A DNA stretch of 64,000 nt. Origin: Pannonibacter sp051860505. Its GTDB lineage: Bacteria; Pseudomonadota; Alphaproteobacteria; Rhizobiales; Stappiaceae. Below, piece by piece: positions 8,656 to 16,137 of this stretch. The translations under genes were made by a program, and so were the position numbers. The stretch lies in NCBI RefSeq assembly GCF_051860505.1, contig NZ_JBHYDX010000011.1, positions 62,001 to 126,000 of the forward strand. Direction: 5' to 3'. Within the stretch, counting starts at the first letter, position 1; each line of letters opens with the position of its first letter. The notes beneath the pieces are model-generated. The model did not search any database, was not told the DNA's origin, and was given only the letters and a program-made list of their open reading frames with translations.

Positions 8656-9137
8656 GTGCCTGGTTCGACGACATGGCAATCGGCGACACGCTGGCGCTTG
8701 GCAGCCATCTGTTCACCGCCGAGGACATCATCCGTTTTGCCCGCGATTTTGATCCGCAGCCGTTTCATCTCTCGGAAGAGGGCGCGGCGCGGACGCATTT
8801 CGGCCGGCTCTGCGCCTCAGGCTGGCACACCGGCGCGGTGTTCATGAAGCTGCTGGTGACGACGCAGCAGCGATTGGACGAGGAGGCACGCCAGCGCGGC
8901 GAGACACCCGTGCCGCGCGGTCCCTCCCCCGGGTTTGAAAACCTCAAGTGGCTGAAGCCGGTCTATGCCGGAGACACGATCACATATTCCAGCACGGTGA
9001 CGGGCAAGATCGAGACGACGGGCCGGCCCGAGTGGGGCGTCATCCTTGGCGTCAACGAGGGGATCAACCAGCACGGCGACCTGGTGTTCCGCTTCGACAG
9101 CCGGGTCTATATCCCGAAGCGGCCCGTGGCGGGCTGA
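8652..9137 (+). CDS. MaoC-like hotdog-fold dehydratase, second of a tandem pair
   Basis: 161 residues. Shares FDPQPFHLSEEGA, CASGWHTGAVFMKLLV and YAGDTITYSSTV with its upstream neighbour, so the pair arose by tandem duplication. Both copies retain the Asp/His hydratase residues, and they may form a heterodimer or use different acyl-CoA substrates. The start ATG 8652 overlaps the preceding stop. Confidence 0.9.
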   Translation: MSAWFDDMAIGDTLALGSHLFTAEDIIRFARDFDPQPFHLSEEGAARTHFGRLCASGWHTGAVFMKLLVTTQQRLDEEARQRGETPVPRGPSPGFENLKWLKPVYAGDTITYSSTVTGKIETTGRPEWGVILGVNEGINQHGDLVFRFDSRVYIPKRPVAG

Positions 9138-9202
9138 CACGAGGTTGCATGTGCCAGCTGACGGCAACGCGTCACGTCCTCTAGGCCGCCACACACACTT
9201 CG

Positions 9203-9305
9203 GTCATCCCCGCCTTGTGCGGGGATCTGCCTTGCAGGGGAGCAGCATCCGCAAGCGTTCCGCCTGATCGGCGACCGGATGGATCCCCGCACGGGGCGGG
9301 GATGA
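9203..9305. repeat. inverted-repeat element with GTCATCCCCGCC ends
   Basis: Left arm GTCATCCCCGCCTTGTGCGG and right arm GATCCCCGCACGGGGCGGGG, ending GATGA, are imperfect inverted copies; the centre holds GCAAGCGTTCCGCC. The outer GTCATCCC ends resemble the 127-base elements at 2631 and 24381, suggesting the same broad class of intergenic repeat. It lies between the convergent MaoC and GNAT genes. Confidence 0.65.
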
Positions 9306-9350
9306 TTCAGAGTTTGGGGCAACCCTCTGATAGGAAAAGGTGACCCTGCT

Positions 9351-9830
9351 TCAAATCTCGCGGCCAAGGACGACTTCGTCGTGCAGGGGGATGCCGTATT
9401 CGCCCATGATCGGGATCTCGGGCTTCAGGAGACGTTCGGCATCAATCACGCCGGGGACGATGCGCTCGAGGCGGAACCCACGCCGCTGATAGAAGCGGAA
9501 GGCGTCGAGGTTGTCGTTGGACGTGCGGACCATCAGGCGGGTGATGCGCTGTCGGCGGGCGTCCTGCACCACCGCGTCCAGCAGCTGCGTTCCCGTGCCG
9601 CCCCAGCGGCTCAGCGAATCCAGCGTCAGGATCTCCCACTCGGTGTCGCGCTTGATCAGCGTGACGAGGCCGACCAGTTCATCGCCGTCCTCGGCAAGAA
9701 AGCCGGGCAAGGCCGAGGCGTCGATCATTTCGCCTTCGATCAGGATGTCCGGTGACGTCCAGCGCTCCGTCAGGAGTTGCGTGACGGCCGGACGATCAGT
9801 GTCCTCGATAGCGCGAATGAGGATGGGCAT
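9351..9830 (-). CDS. GNAT-family N-acetyltransferase
   Basis: 159 residues. The acetyl-CoA binding region is LDSLSRWGGTGTQLLDAVVQDARRQ (motif A, with the glycine-rich turn) followed by LMVRTSNDNLDAFRFYQRRGFRL (motif B, the family's NxxAxxxYxxxGF signature). The substrate is unknown. It starts 9 bases after the bluB stop and is probably the third gene of apt-bluB-GNAT. Confidence 0.85.
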   Translation of the reverse strand: MPILIRAIEDTDRPAVTQLLTERWTSPDILIEGEMIDASALPGFLAEDGDELVGLVTLIKRDTEWEILTLDSLSRWGGTGTQLLDAVVQDARRQRITRLMVRTSNDNLDAFRFYQRRGFRLERIVPGVIDAERLLKPEIPIMGEYGIPLHDEVVLGREI

Positions 9831-9839
9831 CGGTGGGTC

Positions 9840-10493
9840 CTATCGGCTGAGAAGGCGGGACGAAAGCGGCGTGCGGGCCTGCCAGCCCTCCCGCTCCAGC
9901 TCCGGATCACTATGTTCCTCTATCGGATACCCGAGGCAGAGGTAGGCGACAAGCTGCCAGTTTGGCGGAACATCGAGGGCGCCCTGCACGGCCTGCGGGT
10001 CGAGGATCGACACCCAGCCGACACCGACGCCGAGCATGCGAGCCGCAAGCCACAGCGCCTGCACCATGCCGGCAACGGAATGGGCGAGCGTCGCGGGCAT
10101 GGTCGCCCGGCCAAGACCTTGCCCCTGTACCGGATCCGGATCGCAGAAGACCGCAACATGGACCGGAGCCTCTTTCAAGCCCGCAAGCTTGAGCCGGGCA
10201 TAGAGCGCCGCCCGCTCCGTGTCGTAGCTTTCCGCCGCCCTTGCATTCTCCTGTTCGAAGCTGGCGGCCACGGCCGCGCGGGCCGCCGCGCTTTCGACCA
10301 GCACGAGGCGCCAGGGCTGGCTGTTGCCAACCGAAGGCGAGAGGTCCGCCAGACGCAGGATCTCGTCCAGCAGCCCATCTTCCAGCGGATCCGTGCGGAA
10401 CCGCCGCACATCCCGGCGCCAGCGCAGGAGCAGCTCGAACTCGGCCCGGAAACGGGCATCGAAACGCGGTGGAAGCGGGCCCGTGTCCGCCAC
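9840..10493 (-). CDS. bluB: 5,6-dimethylbenzimidazole synthase BluB
   Basis: 217 residues. BluB uses oxygen to convert reduced FMN into 5,6-dimethylbenzimidazole, the lower ligand of vitamin B12. Seen: RWRRDVRRFRTDPL (the BluB-specific N-terminal FMN-binding segment), SPSVGNSQPWRLV, and the lid sequence HSVAGMVQALWLAARMLGVGVGWVSI. It starts with GTG 10493, two bases after the apt stop, so the two are coupled. No other B12 genes are in the window. Confidence 0.92.
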   Translation of the reverse strand: MADTGPLPPRFDARFRAEFELLLRWRRDVRRFRTDPLEDGLLDEILRLADLSPSVGNSQPWRLVLVESAAARAAVAASFEQENARAAESYDTERAALYARLKLAGLKEAPVHVAVFCDPDPVQGQGLGRATMPATLAHSVAGMVQALWLAARMLGVGVGWVSILDPQAVQGALDVPPNWQLVAYLCLGYPIEEHSDPELEREGWQARTPLSSRLLSR

Positions 10494-10495
10494 GG

Positions 10496-11044
10496 TCAGT
10501 GTCCCGGGAAGGCGGCCAGTGTGCGTACGGGCACGCCAAGGGCTTCCAGCTTCGCCCGCCCGCCCAGATCCGGCAGGTCGACAATGAAACAGGCAGCGAC
10601 GATCTCGGCCCCCTGCCCGCGCAAAAGCTTGCAGGCCGCCTCCGCAGTGCCGCCAGTGGCGATGAGATCATCAACCACGATCACCCGGTCACCGGGGCGG
10701 ATGGCATCCTTGTGCATCTCCATCTCGTCAATGCCATACTCGAGCGAATAGGCAATGCGCACGGTCTCGTGCGGCAGCTTGCCCTTCTTGCGGATCGGCA
10801 CGAAGCCGGCCGACAACTGATGCGCCACGGCGCCGCCAAGGATGAACCCGCGCGCTTCGATCCCCGCGATCTGCTCGACCTTGGAACCCGCCCAGGGCTG
10901 GACCAACGCATCCACCGCCCGGCGGAAGGCGCGGGCGTTGCCGAGCAACGTCGTGATGTCGCGGAACAGGATCCCCGGCTTGGGATAATCGGGAATCGTA
11001 CGGATCGCGTCGATGAGTTCGTCCGAAACGCTGGGCATGTCCAT
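10496..11044 (-). CDS. apt: adenine phosphoribosyltransferase
   Basis: 182 residues, normal length. Converts adenine and PRPP to AMP (purine salvage). Motifs: IPDYPKPGILFRDITTLL, IEARGFILGG, and the PRPP-binding loop VIVVDDLIATGGTA. First gene of a probable apt-bluB-GNAT operon. mtnP, which releases adenine from methylthioadenosine, is about 0.9 kb away on the same strand, with the lysE-like gene in between on the other strand. Confidence 0.96.
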   Translation of the reverse strand: MDMPSVSDELIDAIRTIPDYPKPGILFRDITTLLGNARAFRRAVDALVQPWAGSKVEQIAGIEARGFILGGAVAHQLSAGFVPIRKKGKLPHETVRIAYSLEYGIDEMEMHKDAIRPGDRVIVVDDLIATGGTAEAACKLLRGQGAEIVAACFIVDLPDLGGRAKLEALGVPVRTLAAFPGH

Positions 11045-11213
11045 GGTTTGCCGTCCACCTGAAAAAGCTTCACCTGCCGCCCTGTTGGCCGGCTCTTTTG
11101 CCGGTTATACAGGAGTGCTGCAGGCAAGCAGCAAAAACTCGCGTGGGCACAGGCACCGTCCCGCGCTTGCCGCTCTGCCCATGCTCCCTCGCCCCCTGTT
11201 CCGGACCTTGCCG

Positions 11214-11849
11214 ATGTTCGACTATTCCCTGCTGCACTGGACCACGTTCTTCACTGCAGCCCTTCTGCTCAACCTGTCGCCGGGGCCGGACTTTGCCTTC
11301 ATCCTGGCGCAGACCGCAGCCGGCGGGCGAAAGGCCGGTTTTGCAGCGATGTTCGGGATCTGGACCGGGGCCTTTGGTCACGTGCTGATGGCCGCAGCCG
11401 GTCTGTCCGCCATTCTGGCGGCCTCGGCAGTGGCTTTCTCCATCGTCAAATGGGCGGGAGCTGCCTATCTGATCTGGCTCGGCATCCAGGCGCTGCGCTC
11501 GAAGGGCAGCGTGCTGCTGGCCGGCAAGGCGATGGACGAGCACAAGGTGCTGGCGATCTACCGCCAGGGCGTGATCGTGTCGCTGCTCAACCCGAAGGTC
11601 GGGATGTTCTTCCTTGCCTTCCTGCCGCAGTTCGTTGTGCCCGGCGCTGGCCCCATCGGGGCGCAGCTGTTCCTGCACGGCTTTCTTGTGGTGCTGATCG
11701 CCGCCTGCATCGAACCGCCGCTGGTGCTTGTCGGCGAACGGCTGACCAGCCATCTGCGGCAGAGCCCGCGCCTGGCCATGTGGATGGACCGGGGCCTCGG
11801 CGCGATCTTTGTCGGCCTCGGCCTGCGGCTGGCGATGCAGCAGCGCTGA
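11214..11849 (+). CDS. LysE/RhtB-family amino-acid exporter
   Basis: 211 residues with about six hydrophobic segments. The N-terminus has the family signature LLNLSPGPDFAFILAQ and G-rich GRKAGFAAMFGI; LLNPKVGMFFLAFLPQF lies in the middle. LysE-type proteins export amino acids such as lysine, homoserine or threonine; the substrate here is unknown. ATG 11214 fits the family start although the frame opens at 11013, overlapping apt antisense. Divergent from apt. Confidence 0.9.
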   Translation: MFDYSLLHWTTFFTAALLLNLSPGPDFAFILAQTAAGGRKAGFAAMFGIWTGAFGHVLMAAAGLSAILAASAVAFSIVKWAGAAYLIWLGIQALRSKGSVLLAGKAMDEHKVLAIYRQGVIVSLLNPKVGMFFLAFLPQFVVPGAGPIGAQLFLHGFLVVLIAACIEPPLVLVGERLTSHLRQSPRLAMWMDRGLGAIFVGLGLRLAMQQR

Positions 11850-11925
11850 AGCCACTGGTTCCAAGGCTGAAGCACCGCCAAGGCTCGACCGGACCTTGAT
11901 GCGCCACGGTCATCGAAGTCTGCTA

Positions 11926-12801
11926 TCAGTACCCCAACACGCGCGCTGTGATCGCCGCAAGCTTCGTCATCAGCGCCGGATCGCGCTTGTCTGGAGCTGT
12001 CATGATGGCGTGATCAAGCGCCCGGTCGGAGCCGATCGGGCATGGCTCATGGCTGCGCGGCAGATCGCGCGCCAGACGGGCAACCAGCCGCTGGGCATTG
12101 TGCGCATTGTCATGCAGCACCTGAATGATCGACTGGATGTCGACCTCACCATGGTCGGGATGCCAGCTGTCATAATCCGTCACCATGGCAACGGTGGCGT
12201 AGCAGATCTCGGCTTCCCGGGCGAGCTTGGCCTCAGGCATGTTGGTCATGCCGATGACATCGCAGCCCCAGGCGCGATAGAGATGGCTCTCGGCCAGCGA
12301 GGAGAACTGCGGGCCTTCCATCGCCAGATAGGTGCCGCCGCGCCGGTACTTGAGGTCCTCGCCCCGGGCGGCCGCTTCGATATGATCGACAAGCCGCGGG
12401 CTGACCGGATAGGCCATCGACACATGGGCAACGCAGCCGGCGCTAAAGAAGGATTTCGGCCGGGCGAAGGTGCGGTCGATGAACTGCTCCACCAGCACGA
12501 AAGTGCCGGGCGCAAGCTCCTCCTTGAGCGAACCACAGGCGGAGACGGACACCAGATCGGTGACGCCGCAGCGCTTCATGGCATCGATGTTCGCGCGGTA
12601 GTTGATGTCGGACGGGGCATGGACGTGTCCGCGGCCGTGGCGCGGCAGAAAGACCACTTTCAGCCCGTCGATGTGGCCGACGCGCAGGTCGTCCGATGGC
12701 GGCCCCCAGGGGCTGTCGACATGGACCCATTCGGCGCCTTCAAGGCCGGGAAGATCGTAAATGCCCGACCCGCCGATGATACCTAGTACCGATTCTGTCA
12801 T
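11926..12801 (-). CDS. mtnP: S-methyl-5'-thioadenosine phosphorylase
   Basis: 291 residues. Phosphorolysis of 5'-methylthioadenosine, a by-product of polyamine synthesis, to adenine and methylthioribose-1-phosphate. Seen: LGIIGGSGIYDLPGL, FLPRHGRGHVHAPSDINYRAN (phosphate and base binding), SACGSLKEELAPG, and MEGPQFSSLAESHLYR-WG-DVIGMTNMPEAKLAREAE. Length and motifs match the family. The adenine released would feed Apt, encoded nearby. Confidence 0.95.
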   Translation of the reverse strand: MTESVLGIIGGSGIYDLPGLEGAEWVHVDSPWGPPSDDLRVGHIDGLKVVFLPRHGRGHVHAPSDINYRANIDAMKRCGVTDLVSVSACGSLKEELAPGTFVLVEQFIDRTFARPKSFFSAGCVAHVSMAYPVSPRLVDHIEAAARGEDLKYRRGGTYLAMEGPQFSSLAESHLYRAWGCDVIGMTNMPEAKLAREAEICYATVAMVTDYDSWHPDHGEVDIQSIIQVLHDNAHNAQRLVARLARDLPRSHEPCPIGSDRALDHAIMTAPDKRDPALMTKLAAITARVLGY

Positions 12802-12949
12802 GCTGCGTCCCCTTTAAGCCGGCTGATTCCTGCAGACTAGTGTGGCTGCCTGACACAAGGAAGACAGCCGGCTTATGGCGTGGCGCGTCCAGCGCAAGAG
12901 TAGGATCTCGCATCAGGGCCATTGGGGATCAGCCCGTCCACCCACCCAT

Positions 12950-12977
12950 CGTCGCTCCTGCGAAGGCAGGAGCGACG
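12950..12977. repeat. perfect 12-bp hairpin with GAAG loop
   Basis: CGTCGCTCCTGC / GCAGGAGCGACG around a four-base loop, in the 311-base gap (12802-13112) between mtnP and petC. There is no T tract on either side. It resembles a REP-type palindrome. Nothing else is seen in this gap except the petC terminator. Confidence 0.6.
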
Positions 12978-13055
12978 AAGAAATGACTTCTCCGGCCAGA
13001 CATACACAGGAGCGGCTCACGATGACCTGTCTGGAATGACGACGCTGCCCGAATA

Positions 13056-13087
13056 CAAAAAGGCCGCCGTGCTGCCACGGCGGCCTT
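13056..13087 (-). terminator. terminator of the petABC operon
   Basis: A 12-base-pair perfect stem (AAGGCCGCCGTG / CACGGCGGCCTT, loop of 4) lies 26 bases after the petC stop and is followed on the minus strand by a run of five T. Confidence 0.92.
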
Positions 13088-13112
13088 GATGAGATCGCAG
13101 AACGCAGCGCCC

Positions 13113-13955
13113 TCAGTGAGCGACGTTGCGCCAGAGCTTCTTCTTGGTGAAGTAAAGCAGCGAAGCGAAGACCAGAAGGAAGACGATCACGCGGAAGCCC
13201 ATGGCCTTGCGCTCTTCCAGCTTCGGCTCGGCAGCCCACATCATGAAGGCGGCAACGTCGCGGGAATACTGGTCCACGGTCATCGGCGTGCCGTCGGTGT
13301 ATTCCACCAGTTCGTCGGACAGCGGAGGCGCCATACCGATGGCGTTGCCCGAGATGAACTTCGGATTGTAGTACTGACCCGCGTTGATGACCACGCCTTC
13401 AGGGACGTCTTCCTCATACCCAGTCAACAGGGCATAGAGATAATCGGGACCTTGAGCGTTGTACTGAGTGAAAATGTCAAACACGAACCAAGGGAAACCG
13501 CGCTGAACGGCGCGGGCCTTGGCGAGCAACGAGAAGTCCGGCGGATAGGCGCCGCCGTTGGATGCACGTGCCGCCTGCTCGTTCGGGAACGGCGAGGGCC
13601 ACTTGTCGGCGAGGATGGCCGGACGGTCATACATGTCGCCGTCATCATTCGGACCGTCGACGACGGTGTATTCGGCAGCGATGACCTTGGCCTGTTCCTC
13701 GGTGAAGGACGGACCGCCCTCCTGCGACAGGTTGCGGAAAGCAACCTGTCGGAGGCCATGGCACGACGCACAGACTTCCTTGTAGACCTTGAAACCGCGC
13801 TGCAACTGAGCCCGGTCAAAGGTGCCGAACGGGCCCGAGAAGGACCATTGCTGGCGTTCGATAGTCGGTCCCGGACCGGCAGCGAATGCCGGAGCGGTAA
13901 CCGCGAGGACGACGGCGGCGGCAAGGGCGCGGACCGTCTTGATCATGATGCTCAT
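13113..13955 (-). CDS. petC: cytochrome c1, heme subunit of complex III
   Basis: 280 residues. Carries electrons from the Rieske protein to cytochrome c on the periplasmic side of the bc1 complex. A signal peptide (MIKTVRALAAAVVLAV...APAFA) precedes the mature chain. CASCH near residue 48 is the heme c site, GMAPPLSDEL supplies the axial Met, and the C-terminal anchor is VIVFLLVFASLLYF followed by KKKLW. ATG 13955 is chosen because CAGGAG lies just upstream; a GTG at 13985, directly after the cytochrome b stop, is less likely. Last gene of petABC. Confidence 0.95.
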   Translation of the reverse strand: MSIMIKTVRALAAAVVLAVTAPAFAAGPGPTIERQQWSFSGPFGTFDRAQLQRGFKVYKEVCASCHGLRQVAFRNLSQEGGPSFTEEQAKVIAAEYTVVDGPNDDGDMYDRPAILADKWPSPFPNEQAARASNGGAYPPDFSLLAKARAVQRGFPWFVFDIFTQYNAQGPDYLYALLTGYEEDVPEGVVINAGQYYNPKFISGNAIGMAPPLSDELVEYTDGTPMTVDQYSRDVAAFMMWAAEPKLEERKAMGFRVIVFLLVFASLLYFTKKKLWRNVAH

Positions 13956-13985
13956 GTTCAAAAACTCCTGAACCTTAACCGTCAC

Positions 13986-15251
13986 TTACTTGGATTGCGG
14001 TGCTGCAACAGCAGCCGCAGGCTTTCCGGCCCCATTCGCCAGCACAGCGTCCGAGATCGACGCCGGGATCGGCAACGGTTTCTCAAGGAAACCGAGCAGC
14101 GGCAGGATCACGAGGAAGTGGGCGAAATAGTAGACGGTGCAGATCCGCGACAGGATCACGTAGATGCCTTCCGCCGGCATGGCGCCGAGGTAGCCGAGGG
14201 CAAGTGCGTTGATCGCGAAGATCCAGAAGAACTGCTTGAACAGCGGGCGGTAGACACCCGAGCGAACCTTGGAGGTGTCCAGCCACGGCAGGATGAACAG
14301 GACCGCAATGGCACCGAACATGGCCAGAACGCCGCCGAGCTTGTCCGGAACCGCACGCAGAATCGCGTAGAACGGCAGGAAGTACCATTCCGGAACGATA
14401 TGCGCCGGCGTCACGAGCGGGTTCGCCTCGATGTAGTTGTCCGGGTGCCCCATGTAGTTGGGCATGTAGAACACGAAATAGGCGAAGACAATCATGAACA
14501 CTACGATCGCGAACAGGTCCTTGATCGTGTAGTAGGGATGGAACGGCAGCGTGTCCTGGTTGGACTTCGGCTGAACACCCGTCGGGTTGTTGTTGCCGGT
14601 GGTGTGGAAGGCCCACACATGCAGCAGAACAACACCGAAGATCATGAACGGCAGCAGGTAGTGCAGCGAGAAGAAGCGGTTGAGCGTCGGATTGTCGACG
14701 GCAAAGCCACCCCACAGCCAGGTGCGCACCGCTTCACCGACGAGCGGGATCGCGGAGAAGAGGTTGGTGATCACGGTGGCGCCCCAGAAGGACATCTGGC
14801 CCCAGGGCAGAACGTAGCCCATGAAGGCGGTGCCCATCATGATGAGGAAGATCACCACGCCCAGGATCCACGAGATCTCGCGCGGCGCCTTATAGGAACC
14901 GTAGTAGAGGCCGCGGAAGATATGGATGTAGACGGCGATGAAGAACATCGACGCGCCGTTGGAGTGCATGTAGCGCAGCAGCCAGCCGAAGTTCACATCG
15001 CGCATGATGTGTTCGACGCTGTCAAACGCGGCAGCGGTGCTCGGCGTGTAGTGCATCACCAGCACGATGCCGGTGATGATCTGCGAGATGAGCATGAAGA
15101 ACAGGATACCGCCGAAGGTCCACCAGTAGTTGAGGTTCTTCGGGGTCGGAAAATCGACGAAGGAACCGCGAACGAGCGAAATGACCGGCAGGCGGCTTTC
15201 AAGCCACTTTGCCGCCGCGCTCTGCGGAACGTAATTGGAATGTCCAGCCAT
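13986..15251 (-). CDS. petB: cytochrome b of the bc1 complex
   Basis: 421 residues, eight predicted membrane helices. Contains the quinol-oxidising and quinone-reducing sites. Seen: MHSNGASMFFIAVYIHIFRG and LHVWAFHTTGNNNPTG (heme-ligating histidines), PEWYFLPFYAILRAVPDKLGG (the PEWY Qo-site motif). ATG 15251 (MAGHSNYVPQ) follows GAGGAG, so it is preferred to the upstream in-frame start at 15278. Middle gene of petABC. Confidence 0.97.
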   Translation of the reverse strand: MAGHSNYVPQSAAAKWLESRLPVISLVRGSFVDFPTPKNLNYWWTFGGILFFMLISQIITGIVLVMHYTPSTAAAFDSVEHIMRDVNFGWLLRYMHSNGASMFFIAVYIHIFRGLYYGSYKAPREISWILGVVIFLIMMGTAFMGYVLPWGQMSFWGATVITNLFSAIPLVGEAVRTWLWGGFAVDNPTLNRFFSLHYLLPFMIFGVVLLHVWAFHTTGNNNPTGVQPKSNQDTLPFHPYYTIKDLFAIVVFMIVFAYFVFYMPNYMGHPDNYIEANPLVTPAHIVPEWYFLPFYAILRAVPDKLGGVLAMFGAIAVLFILPWLDTSKVRSGVYRPLFKQFFWIFAINALALGYLGAMPAEGIYVILSRICTVYYFAHFLVILPLLGFLEKPLPIPASISDAVLANGAGKPAAAVAAPQSK

Positions 15252-15274
15252 GGCTGTCTCCTCAGGGCTGCGGC

Positions 15275-15835
15275 TCAACCGATCGTGATCTTTGCGTCGT
15301 CAACGAACGCATAGGGCGGGACCAGCAGGTTTTCAGGTGCAGGCCCAACGCGGATGCGACCGGCGGTGTCATAGTGCGATCCGTGGCAAGGGCAGAACCA
15401 GCCACCGAAATCACCGGCATCGCCGATCGGCACACAGCCGAGATGGGTGCAGATCCCGACCATCACCAGCCAGGGCTCCTTGCCCTCGGCGGCGCGGTTG
15501 GTGTCTGTCGCTTCCGCGGTTTCCGGCAGGTTCGAATTGCGGGCAAACTTGTCCGGCAGCGCGCTGAGCGGAACGGCCTTGGCCTCCTCGATTTCCTTTT
15601 CCGTCCGATGACGGATGAAAACCGGCTTGCCACGCCACTTCACGGTGATCGACTGACCGACCTCGACGGCGGACACGTCCACCTCGATGGAAGCCAACGC
15701 CAGCGCAGACGCATCGGGGTTCATCTGGTCGATGAAGGGCCAGGCGACGGCGCCTGCGCCGACAACGCCCATTGCGCCCGTCGCAAGATAGAGGAAGTCA
15801 CGGCGGGTCGGTTCCGCCGAATGGGTATGTGCCAA
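15275..15835 (-). CDS. petA: Rieske iron-sulfur subunit of the bc1 complex
   Basis: 186 residues. The N-terminus has a twin-arginine signal-anchor (TRRDFLYLATGAMGVVGAGA), and the 2Fe-2S motifs are CTHLGC and CPCHGSHYD. I choose TTG 15835: it gives the standard alphaproteobacterial N-terminus AHTHSAEPTRRDF and has GAGAGGAC seven bases upstream. An ATG at 15880 would add 15 residues not typical of the family. First gene of petABC. Confidence 0.95.
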   Translation of the reverse strand: MAHTHSAEPTRRDFLYLATGAMGVVGAGAVAWPFIDQMNPDASALALASIEVDVSAVEVGQSITVKWRGKPVFIRHRTEKEIEEAKAVPLSALPDKFARNSNLPETAEATDTNRAAEGKEPWLVMVGICTHLGCVPIGDAGDFGGWFCPCHGSHYDTAGRIRVGPAPENLLVPPYAFVDDAKITIG

Positions 15836-16137
15836 GGTCGCGTCCTCTCGATACTTGTTCCACGTATACCGAATGCCCACAGGCAGGCTGCTGCGGCTCT
15901 CAAGTGAACCTTAGGCAGCCCGGCGCAGGCATCAACAGCAGACGGGTGCGGCATTCACCCGCACCTCACCAAGTGGCTCGTCTTTTTGCACCCTTCTAAG
16001 GGCTTGTCCAGATCGCCAGTGGATGCAGTCCCAAATGTCGCACCGCTTCCCGTCTCGCCCTCGCCCTCTTGATGCCGCGAAACCGCCGGGATTGGAAGGG
16101 GGGAACGGCGCACAAGGCGCCATCCCCCGCTTTATGT
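15836..16137. other. intergenic region upstream of petA
   Basis: Should hold the petABC promoter on the minus strand, but I cannot point to a convincing -35/-10 pair. The only structure seen is the hairpin at 16099-16128. Confidence 0.5.
16099..16128 (-). terminator. imperfect hairpin after the first ABC exporter gene
   Basis: GGCGC / GCGCC closes a five-base loop and GGGGG / CCCCC extends the stem across a small internal bulge. It begins 9 bases after the stop at 16138. There is no T tract. Confidence 0.4.
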
